DNA of 64,000 nucleotides from WVYX01 sp039592335 (GCA_039592335.1 JBDHBX010000009.1:72960-136959), one strand, 5' to 3'. Counted from the first letter of the stretch, positions 7,579-16,820 are shown. The notes: generated by a model from the sequence alone, not told the origin. Program-made: numbers and translations.

Positions 7579-9213
7579 ATGGAACTCAAGGGCAAGACGA
7601 TTCTGATGCTTGGCGGCAGCGGCTTGGTGGGTCACGCGGTGGCCCGCGAGCTGCTGTTGCGCGGCCCGAAGCGGATCGTGCTGGTGGCGCTGTACGACGA
7701 TGAGGTGCGCGCCGGTGCCGAGTCGCTCGCACCGTACGCCGGCGACACGGAGATCGTGACCGAGTGGGGCGACATCTTCGTGCCGGCGGACGCCGCCAAG
7801 CTGGACCGCCAGGCGATCCTGGCCGACAAGGAGCTGCGCGAGGTCGTGTTGGGCGACCTGCTCGGCGAGCTCAGCAAGGAGGTGCTCGACCGCAGCTTCC
7901 TCTTTCAACTGTTCCAGCGGTATGAGCCGCACGCCGTGGTGGACTGCATCAATACCGCCACGGCGTTCGCCTATCAGGACGTGTTCCACAGCGCCCGCGA
8001 TCTGCTCGACGCGGCGCGGGAAGGACCGGTGACGCTGGAGCAGGTGGAGGAGCACGTGCTGTCCATCCCGATGCCTCAGCTCATCCGGCACGTGCAGATC
8101 ATGCTGCAGTGCGTCCGCTCGTTCGGCACCGAAGGGTATGTGAAGGTCGGCACATCGGGGACGGGCGGCATGGGGCTCAACATCCCCTATACCCACTCCG
8201 AGGAGCGGCCGTCGCGCACGCTGCTGGCCAAATCGGCGGTCGCCGGCGCGCACTCGCTCCTGCTGTGGCTCGTGGCCCGCACGCCGGGCGCCCCGGCCAC
8301 GGTGGAGATCAAGCCTACGACCGCGATCGCGTGGCGCGAGATCGGGTACGGACCGGTGCGGCGCCGAGGACAACCGGTGCGCCTGGTCGACTGTCCGCAA
8401 CCGTTGCCACTCGCCGAGGCGTTTCAGGAAGGGGCGGCGGGGTGGACGGACACCGGCTCCCTGCTCGAGTCGGTGTGGGCCGACTGCGGCGAGAACGGCC
8501 TCTTCGCGCGGGACGAGTTCGAGACCGTGACGGCACTCAAGCAGATGGAGTTCATCACGCCGGAGGAGGTCGCGGCGTACGTGGTGTCGGAGCTGCAGGG
8601 GTACCCCACGGGTCGGGATATCATGTCGGCGCTCGACGCCTCGACGGCGGGACCGACGTATCGGGCGGGATTGCTGCGGGCGGCCGCCATCGAACGACTC
8701 GAGGCGCTGGAGCGGGAACACGACCTGCGCTCGGTCGCGTTTGAGATGCTCGGACCACCGCGGCTCACCAAGCTGCTGTACGAAGCGTTCGTGCTGTCGC
8801 GCCTGTGCGAGTCCGTGAGGGCGCTTGCCGAGGGCGATGCAGCCTACGTGGCGAAGCAGGCCGCCGCGCTCATGGCGAAGGACACCGAGCTGCGGTCCAC
8901 CATTGTTTCGGTGGGCCTTCCGGTCGTCGTACCGAGCGGGAAGGTTTATAGGGGCGAACTCGTCATCATTCAGCCCGACGATGGCGATATTGAGCCGGCA
9001 GTGGCCCGCGGGTGGGTGGATCTCCGGCCCGAGAACTGCAAAGCGTGGATCGGGCGCGCCAAGATGATGGTGGAGCAGGCCGGCCGGCGTGACCAGCGCA
9101 GCGACAGCGGCGTCGAGTGGGGAGCCATCGAGCCCGACGATCCCATCGCGCCGCCGCGGTTCGCGACCTGGATCTTCCGGTACGAGGACGGCGGAGAACG
9201 GATCAAGCGATGA
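7579..9213 (+). CDS. Rossmann-fold (SDR-like) protein of unknown function, 544 aa
   Basis: Begins MELKGKTILMLGGSGLVGHAV, a nucleotide-binding beta-alpha-beta with GGSGxVG at 12-18, as in extended short-chain dehydrogenases. The acidic loop after strand 2 and CINTATAF and VKVGTSGTGGMGLNIPYTHSEERPSR are SDR-like, but the canonical YxxxK is not seen. The remaining about 250 residues are not a domain I can name. No signal peptide or membrane segment. Five bases follow the pseudouridine synthase and 13 precede MoxR, so it is part of the long operon. It may be a lineage-specific oxidoreductase or sugar-nucleotide enzyme; substrate unknown. Confidence 0.7.
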   Translation: MELKGKTILMLGGSGLVGHAVARELLLRGPKRIVLVALYDDEVRAGAESLAPYAGDTEIVTEWGDIFVPADAAKLDRQAILADKELREVVLGDLLGELSKEVLDRSFLFQLFQRYEPHAVVDCINTATAFAYQDVFHSARDLLDAAREGPVTLEQVEEHVLSIPMPQLIRHVQIMLQCVRSFGTEGYVKVGTSGTGGMGLNIPYTHSEERPSRTLLAKSAVAGAHSLLLWLVARTPGAPATVEIKPTTAIAWREIGYGPVRRRGQPVRLVDCPQPLPLAEAFQEGAAGWTDTGSLLESVWADCGENGLFARDEFETVTALKQMEFITPEEVAAYVVSELQGYPTGRDIMSALDASTAGPTYRAGLLRAAAIERLEALEREHDLRSVAFEMLGPPRLTKLLYEAFVLSRLCESVRALAEGDAAYVAKQAAALMAKDTELRSTIVSVGLPVVVPSGKVYRGELVIIQPDDGDIEPAVARGWVDLRPENCKAWIGRAKMMVEQAGRRDQRSDSGVEWGAIEPDDPIAPPRFATWIFRYEDGGERIKR

Positions 9214-9226
9214 GAGGCGACAACGG

Positions 9227-10201
9227 ATGACGTCACGCGCGGTCAAAGCGCCGGACGCAGCGATCACCACTGCTGTGGTGGAGGAAGTCGGCAAGCGGGT
9301 CGTCGGGCAGGAGGCAATGGTGGAACGCCTGCTGGTTGGGCTCCTCACTGGCGGGCACATCCTGCTCGAGGGCGTACCCGGACTCGCCAAGACCCTGGCA
9401 GTCCGGACGCTGGCGGAGGTGATCCGCACGACCTTCCAGCGGATCCAGTTCACTCCCGATCTGCTGCCGGCGGACATCATCGGCACCATGGTGTTCGATC
9501 AGCGCACCAGCGAGTTCCGGCCCAAGCAAGGGCCGCTGTTCGCCAACATCATCCTCGCCGATGAGATCAACCGGGCGCCCGCGAAGGTGCAGGCGGCCCT
9601 GCTCGAGGCCATGCAGGAGAAGCAGGTCACGATTGGCAGCGAGACGCATGCGCTCGACGAGCCGTTTCTCGTGCTGGCGACCCAGAACCCGATCGAGCAG
9701 GAAGGGACCTACCCACTCCCCGAAGCGCAGCTCGACCGGTTCATGCTCAAAGTGTTCGTGGGCTATCCCTCGCGCGATGAGGAGAAGGAGATCCTCTGGC
9801 GCATGGCAGGCGGCCAGGAGATTCCGGTCGGCCGCGTGGCCGATCCCGAGGACATCCTCTCGATCCGGCGGCAGATTGCCGAGCTGTACATGGATCAGAA
9901 GATCGTGGATTACATCGTGGACGTGGTGCGCGCCACCCGGGAGCCCCAGACGGTGGGGCTGCACGAGGTGCGGCCGCTTATCGCCTACGGCGCGAGCCCA
10001 CGGGCCTCGATCTATCTCGCCCAAGCGGCCCGAGCACACGCCTTCCTCCGGGGCCGGGCGTACGTCGTCCCGGAGGACGTGAAGGCCATGGCGCCCGACG
10101 TGTTGCGGCACCGCGTGCTGCTCACGTTTGAGGCGGAGGCCGAAGACGTTATTTCGGATGGTGTGATCGGCAAGATCCTGGAGGCAGTGGACGTTCCGTG
10201 A
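9227..10201 (+). CDS. MoxR family AAA+ ATPase
   Basis: 324 residues from ATG 9227; an upstream in-frame extension to 9089 lies inside the previous gene and is rejected. Walker A GVPGLAKT (49-56), Walker B ILADEINRAP (DE at 112-113), sensor 1 ATQNPIEQEGTYPLPEAQLDRF. Family knowledge: MoxR ATPases act as chaperones that activate von Willebrand factor A (VWA) proteins and are encoded next to DUF58 and Bat genes. That is the arrangement here: the stop overlaps the DUF58 start by four bases. Cytoplasmic. Confidence 0.95.
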   Translation: MTSRAVKAPDAAITTAVVEEVGKRVVGQEAMVERLLVGLLTGGHILLEGVPGLAKTLAVRTLAEVIRTTFQRIQFTPDLLPADIIGTMVFDQRTSEFRPKQGPLFANIILADEINRAPAKVQAALLEAMQEKQVTIGSETHALDEPFLVLATQNPIEQEGTYPLPEAQLDRFMLKVFVGYPSRDEEKEILWRMAGGQEIPVGRVADPEDILSIRRQIAELYMDQKIVDYIVDVVRATREPQTVGLHEVRPLIAYGASPRASIYLAQAARAHAFLRGRAYVVPEDVKAMAPDVLRHRVLLTFEAEAEDVISDGVIGKILEAVDVP

Positions 10202-11094
10202 CGCGCCCGTCCCGCATCGTCGGGGCCGACGTTCTGCGCCAGGTAAAGACGATCGAGCTCCGCACCCGCCGGCTCGTCAACACGCTCTTCTCCGGTGAGT
10301 ACCGCTCGACGTTCCGCGGCCACGGTATGGAGTTCGCCGAGGTTCGTGCCTACCAGCAGGGCGACGACTACCGGTCCATCGACTGGAACGTGTCAGCCCG
10401 CATGGGCTCTCCCTATGTGAAGACCTTCATGGAGGAGCGGGAGCTCACCGTCCTGCTCGTGGTCGATCGCTCCGGCTCGGAGGAGTTCGGGGCACCGGTC
10501 CACAAGTCGGAGCGGGGTGTCGAGGTGGCGGCGGTGCTCGCGCTGGCCGCCGCGCGGCAGAACGATCGGGTGGGCGCCCTCATCTTCTCTGGCGGCATCG
10601 ATCACGTCGTACCACCGCGCAAAGGCCGCCTGCACGCGCTGCGCATCATCAGGGATCTCCTCGCGTTTCGCCCCGTGGACAGGGGCACCAACATTGCGGC
10701 GGCGCTCGCCTACGCCTCCCGCCTGCTGCGTCACCGCTCCATCGTCGCCGTGCTGTCGGACTTCCGCGCGCCAGGTTGGGAGGATCAGTTGGGCCGCATT
10801 GGCCGGAAGCACGAGGTCGTGGCCATCACGGTGGACGACCCCCGCGAGTTCGCGCTTCCGGAGGCGGGGTGGATCGAGTTGGAGGATGCCGAGTCGAGCG
10901 AGCGCGTGCTGGTGGACACGTCGCACGGTCCCACGCGCCTTGCGCTCGCGATGGCGGCCGAGAAGGTGCGCCTGAACCGCGCCCGCGCCCTGAAACAGGC
11001 GCAGGTGGATCACATCGCCCTGCGCACGGATCGTCCGTACGCGGAGGCGTTGCACCGCGCGTTCGCCGAGCGCGCCCGCAGGTTGAGGCGATGA
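10198..11094 (+). CDS. DUF58 domain protein (VWA-like, MoxR partner)
   Basis: 298 residues carrying the DUF58 hallmark FRGHGMEFAEVRAYQQGDDYRSIDWNVSAR (about 40-68), then a VWA-type fold starting LLVVDRSGSEEFG, where the MIDAS motif is DxSxS-like (DRSGS) and a later SDFRAP supplies another metal-site segment. No clear membrane helix. DUF58 proteins accompany MoxR ATPases in aerotolerance clusters. GTG start overlaps moxR; ATGA overlap with the next gene. Confidence 0.92.
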   Translation: MTRPSRIVGADVLRQVKTIELRTRRLVNTLFSGEYRSTFRGHGMEFAEVRAYQQGDDYRSIDWNVSARMGSPYVKTFMEERELTVLLVVDRSGSEEFGAPVHKSERGVEVAAVLALAAARQNDRVGALIFSGGIDHVVPPRKGRLHALRIIRDLLAFRPVDRGTNIAAALAYASRLLRHRSIVAVLSDFRAPGWEDQLGRIGRKHEVVAITVDDPREFALPEAGWIELEDAESSERVLVDTSHGPTRLALAMAAEKVRLNRARALKQAQVDHIALRTDRPYAEALHRAFAERARRLRR

Positions 11095-11903
11095 TCGTCC
11101 TGTTCGCGGTGGCGGTGCTGCAAATGTCTACATGGGTGGTGTCGCCGGTGTACGTGACCGTGGGGGACACGGTGCGACTGGTGCGTCGGGTCAATGCGGC
11201 GCCCGATGTGCAGGCGCGCCTGCGGCCACTGTCTGCCACGCCCGCGCTCGAGCCGCTGACGCGACCGCGCGCGGCCTATGCCGAGGGCGACCTCACGATG
11301 CTCTACACCGTGGCCCTGTTCGAGCCGGGTCGCCACGCCATTGCGATGCCGCCGGCGGAGCTGCTCCACCCGGACGGACGGGTCGAGACCATCCCCGGGG
11401 ACACGGCATGGATCGAGGTGGCGTCTGTGATCCCGGCGGAGGACACGCTGCCGATGCCGCGGGCCGCGGCCGACCCGCTGGTCCGCAACCCGAGCGGTGT
11501 GATCCCGCTGCTCGTGCTGTTCGGCTTCGTGCTCGGGGCCGCCGCCGCGTGGGGTGTTGCCCGGAGGCGCACGCGGCCCCGCCCGGGGCCTGGCGACGTC
11601 GAGATCGAGCCGGCGGAGCCCCCGATCGAGCGGTGGGCGACCGCCGGGGAGTCCCGCGCGGTCGCCGCGGTGACCGCCGACCGGCTGCGGCAGCACATCG
11701 CCCAGCTGATTCCCCGGGCCGGTCGCCATCTCGACACCGAAGAGTGCCTGCACGTGCTGAACGATGAGGTGCCGGAGTGGCCGTTGCGCGAGACCGGTGA
11801 GGTGCTCCGCGCGCTGGAGCGTGCGCGGTTCGCGCCCGCGGTGCCGAGTGACGTGGTCGACGTCGTGGAGCAGGCCGATCGCCTGAAGGAGCGTCTGGCG
11901 TGA
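11091..11903 (+). CDS. Membrane-anchored Bat-operon protein of unknown function
   Basis: 270 residues: an N-terminal signal/anchor (MIVLFAVAVLQMSTWVVSP), an extracytoplasmic domain rich in beta residues (about 20-135), one transmembrane helix (GVIPLLVLFGFVLGAAAAWGVA, about 142-163) and a basic, Arg/Pro-rich cytoplasmic tail with a helical end. Its position between DUF58 and batA is where many Bat operons carry a DUF4381-like or unnamed component; I see no motif that allows a firm family name. ATG 11091 is chosen because it overlaps the DUF58 stop (ATGA). Confidence 0.75.
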   Translation: MIVLFAVAVLQMSTWVVSPVYVTVGDTVRLVRRVNAAPDVQARLRPLSATPALEPLTRPRAAYAEGDLTMLYTVALFEPGRHAIAMPPAELLHPDGRVETIPGDTAWIEVASVIPAEDTLPMPRAAADPLVRNPSGVIPLLVLFGFVLGAAAAWGVARRRTRPRPGPGDVEIEPAEPPIERWATAGESRAVAAVTADRLRQHIAQLIPRAGRHLDTEECLHVLNDEVPEWPLRETGEVLRALERARFAPAVPSDVVDVVEQADRLKERLA

Positions 11904-12880
11904 TCTTCGCGCGCCCGCTGATCCTGGTGTTGCTCGTGGGGTTGCCGCTGTGGTGGTGGCACCGCCGTCACCGTCCGGCGCCGGCCGCCCGCTACAGTGA
12001 TGCGCAGCAGTTCCGCACGGCGCCCCAGGGCCGACGGTGGCTGGCCGGCACGCCGGCAGCCCTGCGCACGCTCACCCTTGCCGCGTGGATCATCGCGGCG
12101 GCGGGACCTGAGTACGGGATCTCGTCGGAGGACACGACGAGCGAGGGCATCGCGATCGTGCTCGCCGTGGATGTCTCCAGCTCGATGCTCGCCGAGGACT
12201 TCGCGCCCTCCAACCGGCTCGACGTCGCCAAGGAGCAGTCCGTCTCCTTTATCGCGGCGCGGGAGTTCGATCGGATCGGCCTCGTGGCCTTCGCCGGCGA
12301 GGCGCTCACCCGCGTGCCGATCACCGTGGATTACCACGTGCTGGAGCAGGCGGTGGGTGAGCTGCGGGTGGGAGAACTGGAGGACGGCACCGCGATCGGC
12401 ACGGCGATCGGGACGGCAGCGAACCGGCTGCGGCGAGCGCCAGGAGCGAGCAAGGTCATCGTGTTGCTCACCGACGGGGAGAACACGCGTGGCATGCTGG
12501 ATCCGCGCACGGCGGCCGAGGCGGCCGCCGAGTTCGGCATCCGGGTGTACACCATCGGGGTCGGCACGGAGGGCGAGGCGCCCATGCCGATCGGGCGGGG
12601 CACTCAAGGGCAGCTGCGCTACCAGACCCTCCCGGTGCGCATCGACGAGGTGCTGTTGGAGGACATCGCCAACCTCACCGGGGGGCGGTACTTCCGCGCC
12701 ACCGACCCCGAAGCGCTGAATCGCATCTTCCGGCAGATCGACCGGCTGGAGAAGACGCCGGTCGTGGTGACGCGCTACACCCAGTACAACGAAGCGTACC
12801 AGGTGCCGTTGCTCGTCGGTCTGGGTGCGCTGGCCCTGGAACTGCTCATCGCGGCCACGGTCGTGATTCGGGTACCGTAG
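11900..12880 (+). CDS. batA: BatA: VWA domain membrane protein
   Basis: 326 residues: N-terminal hydrophobic helix (3-20), second hydrophobic stretch (56-70), VWA domain from about 84 with the complete MIDAS DVSSS (91-95), the Thr in the TAIGT segment and TDGEN, and a C-terminal membrane helix (about 303-323). BatA sits in the inner membrane with the VWA facing the periplasm. Bat proteins are linked to oxidative-stress tolerance and envelope integrity, with mechanism unsettled. GTG start overlaps the preceding gene by four bases. Confidence 0.92.
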   Translation: MIFARPLILVLLVGLPLWWWHRRHRPAPAARYSDAQQFRTAPQGRRWLAGTPAALRTLTLAAWIIAAAGPEYGISSEDTTSEGIAIVLAVDVSSSMLAEDFAPSNRLDVAKEQSVSFIAAREFDRIGLVAFAGEALTRVPITVDYHVLEQAVGELRVGELEDGTAIGTAIGTAANRLRRAPGASKVIVLLTDGENTRGMLDPRTAAEAAAEFGIRVYTIGVGTEGEAPMPIGRGTQGQLRYQTLPVRIDEVLLEDIANLTGGRYFRATDPEALNRIFRQIDRLEKTPVVVTRYTQYNEAYQVPLLVGLGALALELLIAATVVIRVP

Positions 12881-14493
12881 TGTCGTTCGACTCGCCCCTC
12901 GTGCTCTGGACCGCCCCCGCGGTGGGCGTCGTAGCCCTGTTCATGGCGCTGTGGGCGCGGGGCGCGCGGGTGAGCCACGCGCGGCGCTGGTCGCGCACGC
13001 TGGCGGTGCGGGCCCGCCGACTGGGCCGCTCAAGCCCCATTGCCCTCGGGCTCGCGGCGCTCGCGGCCACGGTCGCGCTGGCCGGACCGCGCTGGGGCAG
13101 CCGAGTAGTAGAGGCCGAGACGAAGGGGCTGAACCTGGTCATCGCCGTGGATATCTCCCGCTCCATGTTGGCCGAGGATGTCGCGCCCTCCCGGCTCGAA
13201 CGGGCGAAGCGACAGGCGCGGCGTCTGGTGTACGACTTGGGTGGCGACCGCGTCGGGCTGATCGCGTTCGCGGGGCAGAGCTTCGCGCTCGCGCCCCTCA
13301 CGGTGGACGGCAGCGCGCTCCACCTGCTGATCGATGCGCTCGATCCCGAGTTCACCAGTGCCGGAGGCACCGAGCTGACCACGGTGCTCGACATGGGGAG
13401 GGACCTGCTCTTCGCCGGCGACCCGGTGGCCGATCGGGTGCTGGTGGTGTTCACCGACGGGGAGTCGCACGATTCGCTCTCGGCGGTGGTGAGCGCCGCT
13501 GAGCGGCTGCGGCGCGATCGCGTGCGGCTGGTGCTCGTGGCCGAGGGAGGCGTCGAGCCCGTGCCCATTCCCGTGCGGGAGCCCGACGGGACACTCGTCG
13601 GCTATCAGCGCGACCCCGCGGGGGAGGTGGTCGGCACGTCGCGGCGGGACGACATCCTCACGGCCGTGGCGGATGCGGCGCAGGGTGTGCTGGTGGCCGC
13701 GCAGTTGGCCGACCAGGCCGGGGCCGTTCGGGATCTGGTCGCCGCCTACAAGCGCTCCCCGCAGGCGACGTCCACCGCCGCGCAGGATATCTCGCGCGCC
13801 TGGATCCCCTTGCTCCTCGCGGTTCTCGTGCTGCTGACGCACACGGCGACGCGTCGTTCGATGGCGATGATCTCGCTGCTGCTGCTCGTCGCGGGCGGGA
13901 GCGCCCACGCTCAGGGGCCGCGCAACCGCGGAGATGACGCCTGGCGCGAAGGCGACTACGAGCGCGCTGCCGCGCGTTACCTCGAGCAGGTCCGTGCCGG
14001 CGTGGGTGGCGACACGACCGTGTTCAACCTGGGTACCGCGGCCCTCGCCGCGGGCGACTCGGCGCTCGCCCGGCGGTCATTGGAGCAGGTGGGTGAGTCG
14101 CTCGAGCCGGAGCTGCGCTTCCTGGCGCTGTACAATCTCGGATTGCTGCGTCTGCGACTCGCGGAGGCCGACTCCGGCAATGCGGCCGTTCACCTCGAGG
14201 CGGCGCGTACCCACTACCGCGAGGCGCTGATGCTGCGGCCGCAAAGTCAGGCGGCAAAGTGGAACCTGGAGCTGGCGGTGCGTTCGATGCCGCCGCCCGG
14301 TGCGCAGGGACCTCCGCCACCGGGCGGGAGCGAGTCGCCCCCGCCGCCCGACGAGCTGCCACCCGAGGGACTGTCCGCGGCGCAAGCGCAGCAGATCCTC
14401 AACTCCATGGCGGAGGAGGAGCGGCGCACGCGCTATCGCCAGAACCGGCGCCGCCAACAGGTACGCGAGACGCGGGGGAGGAAAGAGTGGTAG
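12880..14493 (+). CDS. BatB-BatC fusion: VWA domain plus TPR domain
   Basis: 537 residues joining two normally separate Bat proteins. Residues 1-325 are BatB: two N-terminal helices, VWA with MIDAS DISRS (91-95), TDGES, and a membrane helix at about 308-322. From residue 328 a second hydrophobic stretch, MAMISLLLLVAGGSAHAQ, looks exactly like a signal peptide (A-H-A then Q at 345). It is followed by TPR repeats (RGDDAWREGDYERAAARY; ALYNLGLLRLRLAEADSG; YREALMLRPQ) and the BatC ending LSAAQAQQILNSMAEEER. No stop or frameshift separates them; ATG 13861 could also act as an internal start for free BatC. Starts at GTG 12880, one base overlap with batA. Confidence 0.85.
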   Translation: MSFDSPLVLWTAPAVGVVALFMALWARGARVSHARRWSRTLAVRARRLGRSSPIALGLAALAATVALAGPRWGSRVVEAETKGLNLVIAVDISRSMLAEDVAPSRLERAKRQARRLVYDLGGDRVGLIAFAGQSFALAPLTVDGSALHLLIDALDPEFTSAGGTELTTVLDMGRDLLFAGDPVADRVLVVFTDGESHDSLSAVVSAAERLRRDRVRLVLVAEGGVEPVPIPVREPDGTLVGYQRDPAGEVVGTSRRDDILTAVADAAQGVLVAAQLADQAGAVRDLVAAYKRSPQATSTAAQDISRAWIPLLLAVLVLLTHTATRRSMAMISLLLLVAGGSAHAQGPRNRGDDAWREGDYERAAARYLEQVRAGVGGDTTVFNLGTAALAAGDSALARRSLEQVGESLEPELRFLALYNLGLLRLRLAEADSGNAAVHLEAARTHYREALMLRPQSQAAKWNLELAVRSMPPPGAQGPPPPGGSESPPPPDELPPEGLSAAQAQQILNSMAEEERRTRYRQNRRRQQVRETRGRKEW

Positions 14494-16820
14494 CGCTGCT
14501 GCTCGCCATGCTGTTGCCGCTGCAGCAACTCGGCGTGTCGGCTAGGATCGACCGTGACGAGGTGCTGGTCGGTGACGAGGTCCTGCTCACCGTCACCGTC
14601 GAGGCGGGCGGCGCGGCGCCGCTCGAGATCTTCGATCCCGACTTGGTCGGCCTCGAGCTGATCAACCGGCGCGATCGCACCAGCGTCTCCATGATCGCCG
14701 GCCAGCCCACCCGGCTGACCACCCGGCAGTTCACGTTCCGCGCCCTGCGTGCTGGGGACGCCACCATCGGGCCGGTGCGTGTGCAGCAGGGCGACGCGGT
14801 GACAGAGACGAGCTCCTTCGCGGTAACGGTGACACCGCACGCCGGGACGGCGACGGGACTCGATCCGCGGATCGAGGCAGCGGTCGAGGAGTCTCCGCCT
14901 CCCGAGCTCTCCACCGAAGAAGTCACCCTCGAGGTGCTTGCCCCGCCGCGGCCCGTCATGCTGGGCGACCAAGTGGACCTGGTGGTAGTGGCGTGGTTCC
15001 CGCGCGAGGTGCGCAACCGGCTGCGCAACCCGCCCACGTTGGAGCCGCCCAGTCTGCGTGGTGCGTGGACCTACGACCGGGCCACGCCGATGGGAGTGGT
15101 GGCGAGTCGCCAGGTGAACGGTCGCTGGTACGACCTGTTCGTGCTGCATCAGGTCGTCTTTCCCCTCACGGCCGGTGGGCTCGAGATCGGTCCCGCGACG
15201 GTGTCGTACAGCCTCCCAGTCTCCTCGTCATTCCTGAGCCGTGAGTTGCGCCACGAGGTGCAGAGTGAGGCGCGCGCGATCGCGGTGCGCGCACAGCCTC
15301 GTGACCGCACCGCACGGGGCTACCGGGGCGCCGCCGCGCGGCGGTTGCAGTTCCGCATCGAGGTGCCGTCCGGCGAGCTCCGCATTGGCGGAGGCATGCG
15401 CGTGCGGGCGGAGCTGTCGGGGCAGGGAAACGTGGCGTTGTGGCCGGAACCGGAGCTGGAGTGGCCCGTGGGGCTGCGTGCGTATCCGCAAGAGGTGAAC
15501 GTCGCGCTCACCACAGAGGACGGCCGCGTCGGTGGCACGAAGGTGTTCGACTACCTGGTGGTGGCGGACTCGGCGGGCACGCATCGCGTACCGGCGGCGC
15601 GGTACGTGTACTTCGATGTGGGGCGGGAGACTTACGTCACGCTCACGGCAGCTCCCGTCGAGTTTGTGACGCCGAGCGGATCGGGTGGCGTGGCGCCCGT
15701 GCAGAGCGTGCCGCCGCTGATTGCCGCGCCGTCCCGCTCGCTGGAAACCCTGGCCGATCGCCTGGCGTGGTGGATGTGGCTGCTCGTGGTGCTGCTGCCG
15801 CCGCTCGCGGCCGGGGCCGCACGATTCGTTGTGGTGTGGTCGCGCAGAAGGCGCGGCGTTCCCCGCAAGACCGCGACGGCGCCGGGAGTGACGCTGCAGC
15901 AGCTCGACTTCGAGTTCCGCAACGTGCTCGAGGGGCTCGTGCCGCTCGCGCGGGTGCGCGCGAGTGACGACCTGGCCGACGCGCTGCGCGCTGCGGGCGT
16001 CGAAGCTCCGCTGGCGGCGCACGCCGCTCGCGTGCGCGATCGGCTGCGGCAGGTCCTGTACGGTCCGGAGGGCTCGACCGATCCCGAGGAGCTGACCCTC
16101 GAGGTGCAGGAGGTGCTTCGCGCATTGGTGGGTGGCGCCGGCAAGGCGCGCCCCGCCGTTGTGGGCGCGGTGACCGCTGTTTTCCTGGCCGCCGTCGTGG
16201 CGCCGGGAGCGATGGCGCAGTCGGCGGAGGGCCTGTACGAGGCAGGGGCCGTGCGATTGGCGGCGGACAGCTTCGCGGTGCGTGCGGCGGCGGCCCCCAC
16301 GGTGGCGGCGCACTGGTACAACCTCGGGGCGGCGCTCGATCGCCTGGGAGAGCCCGTGCGTGCGCGTGCGGCGTGGCTTCGGGCGGCGCGCCTCGCGCCA
16401 CGCGACCCGTCCATTCGCCGGGCGCTCGCCGGCGGAACCGCCGGGTCAGCGCCGGGGCTCACGTGGGTGGCGCCGGTGACGCCGGTCGAGGCCTTTGCGC
16501 TGGCGACGGTGCTGTGGCTCGTCGTGTGGCTCGTGTGGGCCGCGCGCGCGCGGGTGCGGTGGTCGGCGCTGCTGGTGACGCTCGCCCTCGTCGTCGCCGG
16601 GTACGGCTTGGCCGTGCGACAGCGCTACGCGCGCCCCGTTGCGCTCGTGATGAACTCGCAGACGCCGCTCCGGGCCGCCCCGTATGGGCCTGCCCCCGCG
16701 GAGTTCCAGCTGGAGGAAGGCGCTCCCGTGCGTATCGAGCGGGAGAAAGGTGCCTGGGTGCTGGTTACCGAGGGGACCGAGCGCGGTTGGCTGCTGCGCG
16801 CCGAGGTCGTGCGGCTCTAG
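14487..16820 (+). CDS. BatD-BatE fusion: oxygen-tolerance protein with TPR and SH3-like domains
   Basis: 777 residues from GTG 14487, which has GGGGGAGGAAAG upstream and overlaps batBC; a longer frame to 14259 is inside batBC. Residues 1-18 are a signal peptide, followed by the BatD beta-sandwich repeats (SARIDRDEVLVGDEVLLTVTVE...) and a membrane helix (about 428-450). A cytoplasmic helical segment (480-550) precedes a second signal-like stretch at about 557-577 ending PGAMA before Q578. Then come a TPR pair (LYEAGAVRLAADSF, HWYNLGAALDRLG), two hydrophobic helices and a C-terminal SH3-like domain (RAAPYGPAPAEFQLEEGAPV), the architecture of BatE. Bat proteins act at the inner membrane in stress tolerance. 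Confidence 0.85.
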   Translation: MVALLLAMLLPLQQLGVSARIDRDEVLVGDEVLLTVTVEAGGAAPLEIFDPDLVGLELINRRDRTSVSMIAGQPTRLTTRQFTFRALRAGDATIGPVRVQQGDAVTETSSFAVTVTPHAGTATGLDPRIEAAVEESPPPELSTEEVTLEVLAPPRPVMLGDQVDLVVVAWFPREVRNRLRNPPTLEPPSLRGAWTYDRATPMGVVASRQVNGRWYDLFVLHQVVFPLTAGGLEIGPATVSYSLPVSSSFLSRELRHEVQSEARAIAVRAQPRDRTARGYRGAAARRLQFRIEVPSGELRIGGGMRVRAELSGQGNVALWPEPELEWPVGLRAYPQEVNVALTTEDGRVGGTKVFDYLVVADSAGTHRVPAARYVYFDVGRETYVTLTAAPVEFVTPSGSGGVAPVQSVPPLIAAPSRSLETLADRLAWWMWLLVVLLPPLAAGAARFVVVWSRRRRGVPRKTATAPGVTLQQLDFEFRNVLEGLVPLARVRASDDLADALRAAGVEAPLAAHAARVRDRLRQVLYGPEGSTDPEELTLEVQEVLRALVGGAGKARPAVVGAVTAVFLAAVVAPGAMAQSAEGLYEAGAVRLAADSFAVRAAAAPTVAAHWYNLGAALDRLGEPVRARAAWLRAARLAPRDPSIRRALAGGTAGSAPGLTWVAPVTPVEAFALATVLWLVVWLVWAARARVRWSALLVTLALVVAGYGLAVRQRYARPVALVMNSQTPLRAAPYGPAPAEFQLEEGAPVRIEREKGAWVLVTEGTERGWLLRAEVVRL

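Noticed and set aside
9089..9226. N-terminal extension of MoxR
   Set aside because: It lies inside the previous gene and is low-complexity Ser/Arg; ATG 9227 gives a standard N-terminus.
7531..9489. 652-codon open frame on the minus strand
   Set aside because: Antisense shadow of the Rossmann-protein gene; composition is His/Arg/Gln-rich and no start signal or motif is present.
16373..16819. N-terminal extension of MutL
   Set aside because: Out-of-frame shadow of the BatDE end; GTG 16820 gives the conserved N-terminus.
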